Notes: generated by a model from the letters alone, not told the origin. Counted from the first letter of the stretch, positions 13,111-26,569 are shown. The stretch: DNA of 64,000 nt from Thamnaconus septentrionalis (GCA_009823395.1 CM020501.1:6324361-6388360); one strand, 5' to 3'. Program-made: numbers and translations.

Positions 13111-13316
13111 TTGAGGTGGGCGATACCCGATACCCATGATGACAATACTTTTTACATGACATGTCGTGATCATTGAATCATTTTGTGATTTTTCTTAGTT
13201 AGTTGACTATGATCGTGGTAAAACACAGGGCAAATATTTTTGGCAAATAAATATGTTTTTATCGACTAACTGAAATACAAAAAAAAATTACTTATCAAAA
13301 TAAGTATAATATAATA

Positions 13317-13395
<79 letters not shown>

Positions 13396-13504
13396 AGACA
13401 TCTAGAATAGAAACAGCAACAAAACAAAAGTCATCAGTCTCATCCCACACGTACTCACCTTGGCATCGATACTATTGATATTTAGATTGATACGTCCAGC
13501 CCTA
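13111..13504. mobile_element. possible hAT-like miniature element containing a (GT)n run
   Basis: The right end, read in reverse complement, begins TAGGGCTGGACGTAT, resembling the TAGGGCTGGGCGATAT ends of teleost hAT-type elements. The left end, TTGAGGTGGGCGATA, is a diverged counterpart. No convincing target duplication is visible. A long GT microsatellite lies inside. Confidence 0.35.
13324..13394. repeat. (GT)n microsatellite
   Basis: GT run of about 71 bases with no visible interruption, preceded by a short AT run. Confidence 0.97.
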
Positions 13505-14596
13505 GTATCTGCTGCAGTGGGTGTAGACGGGCCCAAAAGTGAAAGCAACATATTGGATTTGTCGGGCTGACTAGACTCCCAGAGATGGTAATTTTCCCAG
13601 GATGGAAAACAGGTATCTTCCCTAAATTTAAGATTCCTTTTTTCCTGTTTCGGGCCTATTTCAACAAGGACCGGATTGTGTATTTCTAACACAGCCAGGA
13701 TGATCAGTACGACCCATGAGTGCACTGAGCGGCTGGCAAAGTCAAGTGAACATCGGTGAACGTTGATGTCTCCTATTGATTCTGTGCTTTCAGGGGAATT
13801 GCCGAAGAGCAAATAGAAGTCACGTTATTTGCTCAGATTGCGTGCGGGCAAGAATGCATGCAGCTCTGCCGGCCAGGCGTAACATTTACCCCGACATTTG
13901 TCTCTTGGTTTGAGAATTTGTTGGCAAACTGTAAATACTGCTCACCTATAAGTCAGTGAGTAAATAAATGGTGAGCACGCGCTCATCAAAGGTGTCCTTT
14001 ACACGGCAAAACATACGAGGACCAGAAACCGGACTGGCCAATCACAGTGCGCCTGGCGGGGCGTCCAACAAATTGGATACGCCGCGGCCCTCACCCATTC
14101 CCATTACAGTTTGGAACAAGATCCCGTCGTCAAGCGAAGACATTAGGTGAATTAGCACTCTGCATTAAAAGCTGACGGTTTAGTGCGAGCCTTTCAGGAG
14201 AGGTGTTGGCAATTAATTAGCTGAGGCAGTGATGCAATTACTGCAACAGCCATGTAATAATAATACTGCGCCCATCTATCTCATGTTTCAAGTTGATGTT
14301 TTAGCTCAGTGTGTAGCTGATACTCTTCAATGACGCAATTAGTGGGGTTTTTTCTTTCATCAAATACTTTTATATTGAGAGATAAGTAATAAGTAATTAG
14401 TCTTATTAATAATAAGACTTGGAATGAGTCATATGTTTTTTGAGACTGGTATTGAACTGCATGTCAATATGTTATATAATGAATTAGAGAGCATTTAGAG
14501 GTTAACTAACCCTGGGCAAATGTAACAAAATTGCATAAGGACATTATCTGATTGGTCAAAGCAAAGTAAAGCTTACCAATTGTACACAATGTCCTA

Positions 14597-14597
<1 letters not shown>

Positions 14598-14657
<60 letters not shown>
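14598..14657. repeat. (AC)n-(AT)n compound microsatellite
   Basis: AC run to about 14648, followed by a short AT run. Confidence 0.97.
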
Positions 14658-15450
14658 GTACACGTGTGTGTGTCTTATTTGTCTCGACCCCGCTGTCTTT
14701 TAGGTGTAATGCATACGAATTACCACAAGGGGGAGAACGAGCCTCGTCCATTAAAGTAGGTCGGACGTTTCCGCTCTGTTCTCAGAGTTCTGTGGAGCAC
14801 ATGGTAAACTGTGAACTCCAGAGCACCTCTTTCCCAAGTTATTACTATTTCATATTCATATAGACTTCCTGAACAGCAGAACAGCAGCCCTGTCTGTGCA
14901 GATACGCGTCATTTTGATCCAGATCAACGACGTCCTGTTCTGTCGAGTTGCCCGACTGGAAACTTAAAAGTGAAACATTTCTAATGAGGATAAAACAGAA
15001 GGAGTAAGTTATGAAGTTAACTGGACTGGACGCGTGCGTGTCGTTCTCCATCTTTCATCTTCCCTCAGGTGCACCGTGTGGGATTTGTTGTTGTATCTTT
15101 GTGGACGGCAGAGGAGACGAGGTCACCTTCCCATAATTCACGGGTCCACTGGCCAGAATAGCTGTCTATTTCGCTACATAGTTCACCCCGTCTCCTTCAG
15201 CCTCCATCGTCCTCTGCCGCTTTATCTCTTGATTTAGCTTCTTTTCTCTCACTCACCCGCTGGTTCCGTAATCAGCCCTCTCAGCCAAGGCCATTTTGTT
15301 TCTGTCTACCTTATCTCCCGCTTGCAGTTTCCCTCTCTGTCATTACTCTGCCATTAGCCCTCCGTCCTGCGGCGAAAAAGCAGGACTCACACTGACCTTA
15401 AAGCCAGAACTATGCCCAAAACGTCTGCTTTGCAAGATAACACCCCCCAC

Positions 15451-15453
<3 letters not shown>

Positions 15454-15516
<63 letters not shown>

Positions 15517-15548
15517 TCTCCCTCTCTCTTTCTCTCTCTCTCACTCCC
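15454..15548. repeat. (TC)n microsatellite, interrupted
   Basis: TC-rich tract with occasional TA, CC and TTT interruptions. It yields false Ser-Leu repeat frames. Confidence 0.95.
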
Positions 15549-16617
15549 TCTCTTTCTCTATCTGTCACTCTTTCTGTGTTTGTGTGCAGAGGAGGGAAAG
15601 AGTTGTTTATTAACTGACCTTCACACCTGCCTGTACACAGACTAACTCAAGTTCCAGTCACACAAACCTGAAATCCAATAGTTCTGTTTGCTGGAATCAC
15701 ATGTTTGACCATCATGATGTCAGTAGAGGACTGGCTGTCCTTAGCTGTGGGTCTTATCAACTTTGGAGTGATCTACCTTCACCATCTAAGGTCGTTCACC
15801 ATTCCGCTACTTTTACAGTAGCAGGATGTATTTATTGGCTCTTTATATTTCATACAGAATTTCACCAGTTTGTCAAGGTTTTATGTACACCACAACTAAC
15901 AAGCAAACACCAGACATTAATAAATGGAGTGTCTCTGTTTTGTGGACAAAAATAAGTACAATTTATTGTAATCAAAAGAATGTGCCTCTTGGTATTTCCT
16001 GTGTATTGTGTCATTTTCCCGTGAACTTCAATCTAGGCGTTCCAATCAAATCAAGCATTGTTTGTAGTTGCTCTTAATTGACGTGGTGTTGGGAGTCGAG
16101 GGGGCCAGTGTTTAGATGGCAAGCTGGAAGAGGAGATCCATGCGCACTGGTATGAAGACACGGCCAACCCATCCAATGGTCAAAGAACTTCAGAACAACA
16201 CACACACTGATTTATTTTATAGTTCCTTTAAATGCACCTTTATTTGTTAGCTTTTAACTCAAATTGAGATTTAGATGTTTTTAACTCCCATGGTCACAGT
16301 TGTTTTACCAGTAGCAAAATGGCCCCCAATTTAATTTGATTTGTCATCAATGGCAAATAGATAAATAAACAAAACAACTTTTGATTGAACTGAAAACCAG
16401 TGTTTTATCATGGGGTGCTGGGCAAGCAACTGGAGCTGTATGCTGTAATCCCACACAAGGCCAACTGGGGGTGCTACGTCACTCAGAAAAGTGTCCTTCT
16501 TTGAATAATAGTAATGATTGTTGAACTATGGTTGAAAGCATAAATGAAACTATAACCTCCATATAGAGTAAAATACACAACGTTGCTTTAAGTATGTACG
16601 TCCGCACCTTTTCTTTT

Positions 16618-16890
16618 ACCACCAATCAGGGTCTTGGGGGTTGCTGGTGGCTATCGGGCAAAGGCGAGGTTCCACCCTGGACAAATGGCCAGTACTTCGC
16701 AAGGCCACATAGAGAGAAACAAACAATTCTTACTCGCACTCACTCCTACACACAATTTAGAGTTCCCAATTCACCTTACTTGACTGTTTTTGGACTGTGG
16801 GAGGAAGCTGGAGTATCTGGTGGGAACCCACGCAGGTCCAGGATCATAGGAGAACATGCAAACTCTACAGACAAAGGCCCCAGGCCCAGG
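16618..16890 (+). repeat. common teleost interspersed repeat, probably a retroelement fragment
   Basis: The stretch around TTTTTGGACTGTGGGAGGAA (about 16789-16808) and GAGAACATGCAAACTCTACA (about 16851-16870) matches a sequence I recall as very widespread in fish genomes. Its class is uncertain to me. No intact open frame is present. Confidence 0.6.
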
Positions 16891-17888
16891 CTTTTTGTTG
16901 TGTTTTGTTTTGTTTTGTTTTTAATGAAAATAAACAGCCTAAATTCCGTTAACACTGATTGAATGGTAATTGTATTCCATTCGAGTGATTTATCACCAAT
17001 GAGGCATGCAGGATGCTTTTTTTTTTCTCAGACTTTTGCCTTTTGATTAATGGATAGTGTTGATGAAAGTAGAGCATGGTTTGGGCAACGTTTTGTCAAC
17101 AGCTTCATGAAAAACATTTAACAATGTGAAGATGACAATGCCAGAGTGGCTGAAGTGAAATAGAAAAGGGAAACTCTCTAAAGTCACACCTTAACAGAAA
17201 TGTGCCGTGTGAACTGGAGCAAATGCTCATCTAACACGCACACACGTGGTACAACATGCTGTGTTAGAAACAAACATGCATTCAAAATGAGGTAAATGAC
17301 CCATTTGCTTGGAGCAGGAGGAGGGCTGTTCCTCCCTTTGTGGTAACGGCCCAATGTTTTGATAGCAAACTAAAGAAGGTCATTAAAATACGGGAGGAAA
17401 AATAATTTCTCAATAACTGCACCGGGTACCCTTTTCTTTCATGCTTCCCTCGTGGCTCTTCAACTCCATTTCACCCCAGACCCCCATCCCCACCCTCATC
17501 TCTTCCCATTTCCTCCCTCCAATCGTCAGAGTGGGCAGGTGCACGGAGGTGCACGGAGTCACTGGGCTGTGAAATCCCAGCTCCTTGAGACACGTTTCAT
17601 GCCTCCGCCACCCAAACACGCACACACACACACACACGCGCACACGCAAACACACGCGAACATTTACAAATACTGACACATAACATTGTTTTTTATTCTG
17701 TTTTCCTTTATCTCTCCTCTTCCAGCACCTCTCTCATCCTCTCGCCCTGCCCTGCCTGCGTAGATAACGTCAACCTCGTGGTTGCGGGGGGTTCAAAAAG
17801 CAACAGTGGGGTAAGGAATCTGTGCAGTTTGATTAAGCAAGTGCATGTGTGCACTTGTGCTTTCATGCATGTGCTGGCGTGTGCCTGT

Positions 17889-17902
17889 GCGTGTGTGTGT
17901 GT

Positions 17903-17976
<74 letters not shown>
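17889..17976. repeat. (GT)n-(GA)n compound microsatellite
   Basis: Short GT run, then a GA run with a few interruptions. Confidence 0.95.
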
Positions 17977-17979
<3 letters not shown>

Positions 17980-18088
17980 TCTCCTGCATATGTCTCTGAC
18001 CACATCTACATCTTTAATGTCTGGGACTGAATTATGTATGAATCTCCCGGCCCTGAAGGCACACGCGCATGCACGCACGCACGGACAT

Positions 18089-18147
<59 letters not shown>
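18089..18147. repeat. (CA)n microsatellite
   Basis: CA run of about 58 bases after a GCAC-rich leader. Confidence 0.97.
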
Positions 18148-18149
<2 letters not shown>

Positions 18150-19159
18150 TAAATCCACAGGGTGACTGTGCCGTCGACTGGCCTGCAGAAGGAAAATATT
18201 CGCAATGATTTTGTGGTCAGGTTTGATCATCTTATTTTCATGTGAGAGAACAAAGCACTGCTCAAAGAGGACAAGCGGCGGCTCCTCTCTGAACCTCAAT
18301 CCGCTTCAATGCCACCGGCTTCCTGTTTTGATGTGCTGCACACTTCCTTGCTGGTGTGGGTGCAGAGTAAACGACGCAATAAACACCCTTTTTCATCTGG
18401 CCGTACCTGAGCGAGCGCTCCTGCAGACGATCTCGTCCCTCAGATGCGTGTGATGCGCAAAGACCTCTGACGCATTTCTGCAGGATTCATGCATGCTTCA
18501 AAGTTGTGATTTGACTTTCAGATATCTTCACCCTGTCTTCTTTTTCCACGTGCCCACACACACACACACACACACGCACACACGCACGGTGCCTTTTATG
18601 AAGATGAGAAGTGGAGGTCAAGGTTGGTTTCTACAGCAACAGTGTATTATAATGGCAGGACCTCCGCGACCACAAGGCTTCTCTTTGAAGAGCAGAGTAA
18701 TAATATTAATCTTTTTCTTACACTCACAAGCCTTTGAAGGCTTTTGTTCTTTTATTTTTCAAACAATTCTTATTTATGTGACACCCTGATTGTTAAGTGT
18801 AGCGAATGCAGAAGAAGCAAATCAACCAAATGACGCAGTAGCTGTTAAATAATGTAATATTTTGATGGTATGGTAGTGTTACGCTACTATGCTATCTGAT
18901 GTTTTTCCGACGTTCTTTACATTCATCCCAGCAGGCCTGGCGGTGTGCGCTAAATGAAGGACGGGAAGAAACTTGCAGTCTAAAGCATTGTAAAGGTGAA
19001 CTGACCTGCATTTTATCTTTGCTTACTAAACAAAACCGAGGCTGGGCTAGTTTGGGCACTATGATTTAGCGCTAACAGGAATCACACCTACTATAAATTC
19101 TTCCTCTTACAACATCTTGCTTCTAAGACACAGTATTTTAGGGGTATGAATGTTTGCAA

Positions 19160-19162
<3 letters not shown>

Positions 19163-19241
<79 letters not shown>
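19163..19241. repeat. (GA)n microsatellite
   Basis: Pure GA run of about 79 bases. Confidence 0.97.
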
Positions 19242-19244
<3 letters not shown>

Positions 19245-19826
19245 TCCACCCACCACTACAAATCATCCAGAGTGGGCCACTTAGATGCAGTTCTCCAGCT
19301 AAGTATGTCATCTTTCAGCATCAATTTACAGTCCTGGCCGACACTCTGCTGGGAATGTGAGTGAAAACCCTCTCATGAGTCACTGCAGTGCAAACAAGCC
19401 GGAGCGGCTCTGGTTTGATGGCTGGTAGCGCAGGAGAGTGCACACAGAGACACACATGCAAATAAAGGCACAGCGGTCTCATAGAATTTGTAGAGCCAAA
19501 ATAAATATTTTAAATCTCTCTTATCTGGACTGTCATCTACAATCTACTGATTGCTTACCTTAACCTGTCAGGCTAAATGGAACGTTTCCTACATCCTTTT
19601 CGTTGATCAAACTAGTGCAGTGTCCGTGCTAGCTGTATATTTTGATAGGGAGGTGTAGCAGCGCAGTGATTGTGCAGTGCCTGTAGTAAGCACAACTGTA
19701 CGACAAAGCTACTTGCTAATTTTGGATTTGCTCTACGGCAGGGAAGTGTACAACTGCAGTGAGAGACAGTGCAGTTGTAAGCTATGTGACTGCAAGGAAA
19801 AAGTGACAAAGCTCGCAAGTCATAAT

Positions 19827-19846
19827 GGTAACCACAATTGTGGTTA
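19827..19846. repeat. perfect 20-base palindrome
   Basis: GTAACCACAATTGTGGTTAC is its own reverse complement. It has no obvious role. A nearby hairpin, ACAACTGC...GCAGTTGT, lies at about 19750-19777. Confidence 0.8.
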
Positions 19847-20999
19847 CTTTAGCCAACTTTGCTTTGGAACATGGCTTTTCACACTATGCAGTGCAAACAT
19901 GGCATATGCGTTGTATTAGTGTGCACATCTGGGTAAGAGTAGTGTCTTTTTTGGAGAGGAAAGGTAAAACTTGGAATGTCATTAGTGGAAGTAATAATTT
20001 TCAAGGGGACCAAACACATTTGTCAATGCCAGTGTAGCCAGGAAGCTGAGCTGGAGGCTAGCTATTGCTGCAAAGGGGAACATCAGCCAGTGTCAGCCTG
20101 CAGTGTCTAATGAAACTCTTGTCGACAGCTGTCAAGGCTAAAGTGAAAACATCTTTTCGAGAAAAAGCCTTCGGTGCCGTTCCTAACTTGAAAATGCCAC
20201 CCAGTCCTGATAAAACAGCCATGGCCGCAGCAATGTCTTTAGCAGCAGCTAGGCTCAATGTCACTTCCTGCATTTGCCCTTTGTCTTCCTCTTGAGTCAG
20301 GTTTGGCCAGCTTCCTGCACTTGCTTCTGGGTTTTGTAGAAACTCAAAGGAAGCTAATTGAAAATTGAAGCCTTCAAAAAATAAAAACAAAACCTGCTAT
20401 TGGAACTTGGCATAATGGATAAGTGGGATTTCAGAGGTCAATTCCCTTCCAGCAATCCAGCATTCAAGAGAGGTTAATAGAGGCAAAAAGTATGGTGGTT
20501 TGTTTGTTTCTTTCATCTTTTATTTTCTCCTGTCTCTGTCTTTCTCTTATCCTTGGATTGCTTGGCCTGGATTTTGTTCTTGGTGGAAACAAACAAGACA
20601 ATCAAAGAAGAAAATTAATGTAACTCACACACTAATCGTGGGACAGCCGACACAGGGTTTTGTTTTTAGTTTTGTTTTTTTTAAATCATTATTATTAATT
20701 TTAACATTGGAGAAGATTTAATGTCCTTTAATGGATATGCCTGTTAAAAGGTCACCCTGAAAACACAAATACAAACATATACAACTAAAATTAGAAATTA
20801 AAAATAAAACAATCATGTAGTCATCAGGTATCTAGTCATTGTCACCCTTAAGTGAGTCATGATCTCACCCTTCAACCAACGACCCTCCTACCCCCCATCA
20901 CACCAAGGAAAAATTCTGGTTCCGCCACTGCCACAGTGAGCCATGGCGAAAGAAGAAGAACTGGGAGGAGAAAGAAAAAAACAGGACCCGAGCGCGGGA

Positions 21000-21077
21000 C
21001 CTGAGCCCCATGCGCGCTCCCGCTTTCCGCTGCGCACAGACAGCCGGTGCGGGGAGTGAGAGACTCAGGGAGGAGAC

Positions 21078-21148
<71 letters not shown>

Positions 21149-21408
21149 AGGGAGCTGCTGCTACTAGTGACAGAGAGCGGCAGCAGCGAGCACATACAGT
21201 CCGGGCTGCGGTGGATGCGACAAGGTAGGGAGGTGAGGCGCCTGCGCGTCCTTCACACACACATACACACAAACGCACAGCTCAATGTTGGCTGCTGCTG
21301 GATCCTTCCAGCCCTGACTCGATCTCCTCCTGATCTCTCTCCTCTCTGCGTGTCCTCCTCCTCCTCCTCCTCCTCCTCCTTGTTGTTGTTGTTGCTGCGC
21401 ACCCGCAG
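21000..21408 (+). promoter_or_regulatory. spock3 5' region: candidate core promoter / 5' UTR with (GA)n, (CTC)n and a possible 5' intron
   Basis: GC-rich sequence upstream of the start codon. A pure GA run occupies 21082-21142. A good donor consensus (CAAG|GTAGGG) follows 21224. Just before the ATG, a (CTC)n and (TTG)n pyrimidine-rich tract ends in CCCGCAG at 21408, so the ATG would be the first base of its exon. This suggests a short non-coding first exon ending at 21224 and a 184-base 5' intron. The alternative is one continuous 5' UTR. No TATA box is evident. Confidence 0.45.
21082..21142. repeat. (GA)n microsatellite in the spock3 5' region
   Basis: Pure GA run of about 61 bases, about 270 bases upstream of the spock3 start codon. 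Confidence 0.97.
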
Positions 21409-21531
21409 ATGCTGAGCGTCGCCTTGCTGTGCGTGTGCGCCGTCGCCCTCGGACGCGTCGCCGCTCGCTCCGACAGCGGCAATTTTCTGGACGACAAGTG
21501 GCTGGCGGGCAGATGGGATAAATTCCGAGAT
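21409..21531 (+). CDS. spock3: spock3 coding exon 1: signal peptide and NFLDDK region
   Basis: Encodes residues 1-41. Starts [15 protein letters not shown] (signal peptide) and ends [13 protein letters not shown], with donor GTGAGT in phase 0. The SQYDKE-type segment of mammalian SPOCK3 is absent between WL and W-KFRD. Confidence 0.88.
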
Positions 21532-21892
21532 GTGAGTACAAGGACGTTTTGTATTGTGTATCGCTCGCTCGCTCGCCCGCTCGGCTCCTTTTGCGCTTCC
21601 TTCCTCCCCTCGTTATACCATTTACACCCCCAACCGCCCCCCCCTCCCTTCCCCCTCCGTCTGTTTGCGATCATGCGCTCTTCGTTTTTGTTTTTCTGCC
21701 CCCCCTTCCTCCTCCTTCTCCTCCTCCTCCTCCTCCTCGTGTCCAAGGAGCCGCGGCGGCGGTGTTGGTGTTTGTCGCGCGTTCGTCACCTGCTCCGCCG
21801 AGACTGTCAATACACCGCGATGCAGGCCGTGTGATGTGCGTGCGCGTGCGCGCGGTTAGCTGCTCTGCAGGAGCCTCCTGCTCAGCCGAGGC

Positions 21893-21947
<55 letters not shown>

Positions 21948-23862
21948 CCTAATGATGGCCAGGTATGCTGCTGCTGCTGCTGCTGCTGGTGGTGGTGGTG
22001 GGTGTGATACCGCAACAACGAAAAAAAGGGTAATGAAGGCCCTGCTCGGAATATAATTGTTGGGGTAATGATGACGGGGCCAAGCAGGGAAAGTCGTGGA
22101 GGCAGGGAAGACATGAGCCTCGGCGTCTCCCTCGATCTCCTCGCTGCAGAACCAAGTGCGGAGCGACACCGTCCCAGTCAGGTGGCCCCGTTTCCAGTGT
22201 TTGGGCCGGATTCCTTCCTGCTGGAACGGACGTGATGGATGGCGCCACGTGAGCTGCCCTATATACTGTAAATTGAAATGGCCTTGGTTTGCTTCAGATC
22301 TATAAATAGCTGCTGATCGCTTCTCCTGTGTTTTTGATGGGCGGGGTGTCACCGTCAGTGGTGTTTGGAACACGTGTGTGGAAGACGAGGACTTTTTGGT
22401 TAGGGCCTCATCATACCTCTCTCACCCGAGTCCTCCGTCCCTCCCTGCGGGCTCGTCTTGCTCTGTACCTGGCACTCGAGAATCTGTAGCTGAAATTTGC
22501 TGCTGCTTGCGTCACCTCGGTGCAGAACTGCCACTTTGCTCAAGTTGCAATAGTTGATAAATCCCGTCGCTGTATGTTGGTGTAGCTAAATGTGATGCAA
22601 CAACGCTTCGCAATCGCTAAAATCTGCAGTTCTGTGATAACTCACCGGACGATTGTCATGGCGAAGCTGTTGATGTAGGATGTAGTGTCTGCCAATTTCT
22701 CTTGGAGATTAATAAAGTATTCATCTATCTATCTATTTATCTGTCTCTTCAGGCAGAAGATGTAGCAGATTGTGGATCACAGCAAAGAGTAACTCGTGCT
22801 TGTTCGTCATGTTTTCACTCGTTCTCATTGGCCGGCGCACTTCAGGGACGAGTCTGTGTCGCAGAATTAGCAACAGACAGTCACAGCGTTGTTGAGAATG
22901 GTAGTAATTACAGTTTAGTTAACGTTGCACACACCAACAAGCATTTATTAGCTTTTCCTATATAAACGGAAGGCTCACATTTGGCAGGAGGTGAATTGGC
23001 TTCGCGCGCTCATCGACTGACTTTGCTGGCGGAGTTTCTCCATCATCCGCAGCACTTTGTCTCTTACACACGGTTGAATGTGCGACCGCGATGCGTGCAA
23101 AGGTCTCGCCGCCGAGCCATCCGCTCTCCTCCCAACCCTGGAAAGCACTCCGCCACTTCCGACATCCTTTTTAAGCCAGCGCCAGTCGCCCATCTCACAC
23201 GAGTCTTTGTGCTTGTGCATCGCTGAGATGCTCTTAGCCGGCGACGACGCGCACCGGCGAGCAGAGCGAGCGTCATTGTCCGGCGATGCGCAGGGGGAAA
23301 AAAGGAATGTGAAAGGTCAGCAGGAATCTCATTATGGCGAGACAGGGGGTTTTTAGGTGAACGCGTCTTAGGTTTGGCCCCTCTGGGCACCGGTCAGAGG
23401 CAGGAGCAGTGTCACGCAAACTGGAAAAACACAAAATTGGACTTGTGCGTGCACGCAGTGGGCACGTAAATCACGCTAAGGCGGGCCTTCGTTTGGGGCC
23501 GTGCTGTGAAATGAGTTCTCCTCCTCGCCGAACTAACAGATCTTCTCCTGAATTAGCAGCCTTAATCTGTTTGAAGTCGCAGGTGGGAAGAAGGAAATAG
23601 AAGCAGGATCATCAGCCTCTTCCTTGGGTTCGGAGTCAGACTTGAGTGCTGCCCGCTCCTCCTTGTTTTATTCAATAGATGTTCTTGCCGGAGGGCAACA
23701 CGTCTCACTTTCATGTGAACTCGAGAGCTCAGGTGGGCTCGTGTGAAAACACCTCAGGCCCTACGATCAGACAGGATTTGGATTATGCTAAGAAGGCACG
23801 GAGAGATCGGCCATGGCCATGAGGCTCTTCAGCTAAATACGCAGACATTGAGAAGATAAGAT

Positions 23863-23919
<57 letters not shown>

Positions 23920-23920
23920 C

Positions 23921-23955
<35 letters not shown>

Positions 23956-23992
23956 CGATCGATCGATCGATCGATCGATAGATAGATAAATC

Positions 23993-24035
<43 letters not shown>

Positions 24036-25056
24036 TTTTCTACTTTGCAAATACATTTAAAAACACTCTCTATACCAGGGGTCAGTGGGTACCAGGTAAC
24101 TCCCCAGGACCACATGAATCACTCACAGGTCTGTTTTTTGCATGTGGGAACGTTTGGAACATAGTTCATGATTGGTTCAACGGGTTTGTTACTAGCTAGT
24201 GAAAATTTGACCTTTTTTTTGCTGAGAATAATAGAAATAAGGTGTTGAATATTGATACAATCTGTATGCAACCTTGTGAAGTCATTGATGAAAAATTACT
24301 GTGAGTACTCATTCATGTGATCAGTGTCTTTACATAGATGAGTATCATGAATATAATATGGAAATAAAACGAAATGCAAACTGAAAAAACGTGTTATTTC
24401 GGAAGAGAGTAGCAAACTGGTTGCCGTTCGTACGAGTCAGTACCCATGGAGTAGCGCTCAGGTTCAAAGAGGTTGGTGACCTGTGCTCTATGCCCAGCAC
24501 GTGGTACATATATATCAACACACGTGCGCCCGTGTGGGTCTTTCATTTCCTGTTTTCAGTGATTTGTCCCCGATTGTGTGCGTGTCTCTGTTCTGTCCTT
24601 CCGCCACATAATGGAGCGCATGACTCCCTGCGCCGCGCACAGGAGGTTACCGCCGGAGGGGTCGGCTCTGAAAAGCTGCCGCTGAGTGTCGCGTCGACTC
24701 AGAGGAAGGTTGGAGACGAACACGTATATGCGCGTAAACAGGAAAACAATATTTATTTTCCTCTCACGAGCCCTGAAATAAACGTGTAAAATTCAAATCA
24801 AAGCCAGAGTTGTAAGCTGGGTGCTGAAGTTCTGGCTTTTAGCAGTGCGAATATTTTGCAACATTTTCAAACTGTTAGAAATTAGACCACAACTGGTGAA
24901 ACATTCATACTGTTAACAGAAAGACACTGCTGTAAAGTTCAACAGTCACGTTCCAAATCTGAATTCTGCTTAATCAAGAGTTTGAGGCTTCCATGCAGCA
25001 GCTGAGCAAGAATTCAGCGACAACAGCCATCGCTTAATGCAATACCTCACTCCAGT

Positions 25057-25089
<33 letters not shown>

Positions 25090-25191
25090 TGCAGCCTCTT
25101 TTTGCCAATTTTTCAAGTTCCAACAGTCATTCGGACGTAGCTGCTGCCTTCAAAATCTTCTCCTCTGCTCAAATACGGCTGGCACTCACTT

Positions 25192-25228
<37 letters not shown>

Positions 25229-26498
25229 CTCATAATTCAACACTGCCTCTCAGAAAACGGGCGACTTTTATCTCGGGTGTTATCTGCTGACAAACCTGAC
25301 CCCTTTGCCTGTGATTTCAATTTTCTACATTTTTGGTCATGTTCTGTCACTTTCATCTATCAGCAAGAGCCATAAAGTGTGTCTGCTTCTAAGTGCAGCA
25401 GATACGATCTTGTCCACTGATTTACTGTAATTCCTGTTGGGGGGTGACTCCCGTGGCCCCACCTCGGCTCTCTTTGCTCCTCCGGCGTTATCTGACTTTC
25501 TTTCCAGACTCCCGGGCTCCGTGCGAGGGGCCCCCGGCTCCCCCTCCCCTGCTCCCTCTCAGGCTGAGGGCGCGCTGAGCTGAAGGAGAGCCTGACCCCC
25601 TTAATTGAACGTTCCGAGGACAGATTTATTCCTCGTCTGAAGCGGCAGCATTATTCCACATCGTCCCAGTCAGCCTCACCTCGTCTCCGTCCTCCGCCAC
25701 TCTCCGTGCAGTCTCGCCGTGCATGTGTTTGTGTTGCGGCGGGTGAGCGAGTGAGTGACGGAGGGGGGAGGCGCAGAGCTGGAGGCCCTTTCCACTTCAA
25801 AGCACCGCGACGTGCGCTTCCGTGCGCTTTATGTGCGCAACAAGCTCGAGCAAGACGAGCGCATATTTCCAGCGCCGGATATGGAGGAGATCCCCGTGGC
25901 TGCGGGTGAGACGTCCAGGGCACGACAGGTGCTAATAAGGAGCAAGCGTGCTGGCGAGACGTGACTTTTTTTTTTTCTCACTCGAGAGAGAAAATAAGGA
26001 TCCCTGCGAGCGAGCGAGCGCGTTAAGCGTTCGCGCAAATAAACCACGGGAAACTGCGAGGAAAGGAAAGGAGAAAAAAATACGGCAGTTATTTTCAGCC
26101 AGCACTCAGAAGGCCATTACACACAACGTTAAACGTTGCCTTCCCGTGCGAGCGCTCGGCTGCGCGTGCGAGTGAACGTGCACCGTTTGATGCTGACGGA
26201 CTCTCGCGACCGCCGACGCTTGCGGCGTCGCTGCCGTGGCGGTAAAAATGTTTGGGGTTTTTTTGGTCTGTTTTTCGTACGCGTGCGTGTTTGCAGCGCG
26301 CGCCTGTTGATTGCATTAGGGAAACAGACCGAAAGACACTCGTGTTGTCTGTTATCGGTCCAGAGGGCCCGAGCCCCATAATGCAACGCTCTCGTCACTC
26401 AGACATCACGGTGCTGCGGCGCTGGAGGGAGGAAGCGAAAAGAACAGAAACAAACGCTGCTCCCCATTTAGCTGCTCCTCTCAAAGGCTTTCAGCCTC

Positions 26499-26569
<71 letters not shown>

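Larger units (their letters stand above)
9400..21000. other. intergenic region between ugt8 and spock3
   Basis: No gene recognised on either strand. The content is microsatellites (listed), a long foldback at 11731-11866, a possible hAT-like element at 13111-13504, an interspersed repeat at 16618-16890, and otherwise unremarkable AT-rich sequence. The open frames at 13402-13812 (minus) and 20058-20390 (minus) match no family I know. Confidence 0.6.

Noticed and set aside
13402..13812. 136-codon minus-strand frame
   Set aside because: No domain or family recognised. Part lies in repeat-like sequence at the end of the possible hAT element.
20058..20390. 110-codon minus-strand frame
   Set aside because: No recognisable family, splice context or conserved motif.
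23866..24036. Regularly repeated units that might suggest a CRISPR array
   Set aside because: The array is a GATA/GATC microsatellite without spacers, in a eukaryotic intron.
25755..25964. Plus-strand frame with a protein-like stretch ([20 protein letters not shown]) in the CpG-rich block
   Set aside because: It has no ATG start, I recognise no family, and CpG-rich DNA often gives long open frames. Kept only as part of the CpG-block finding.
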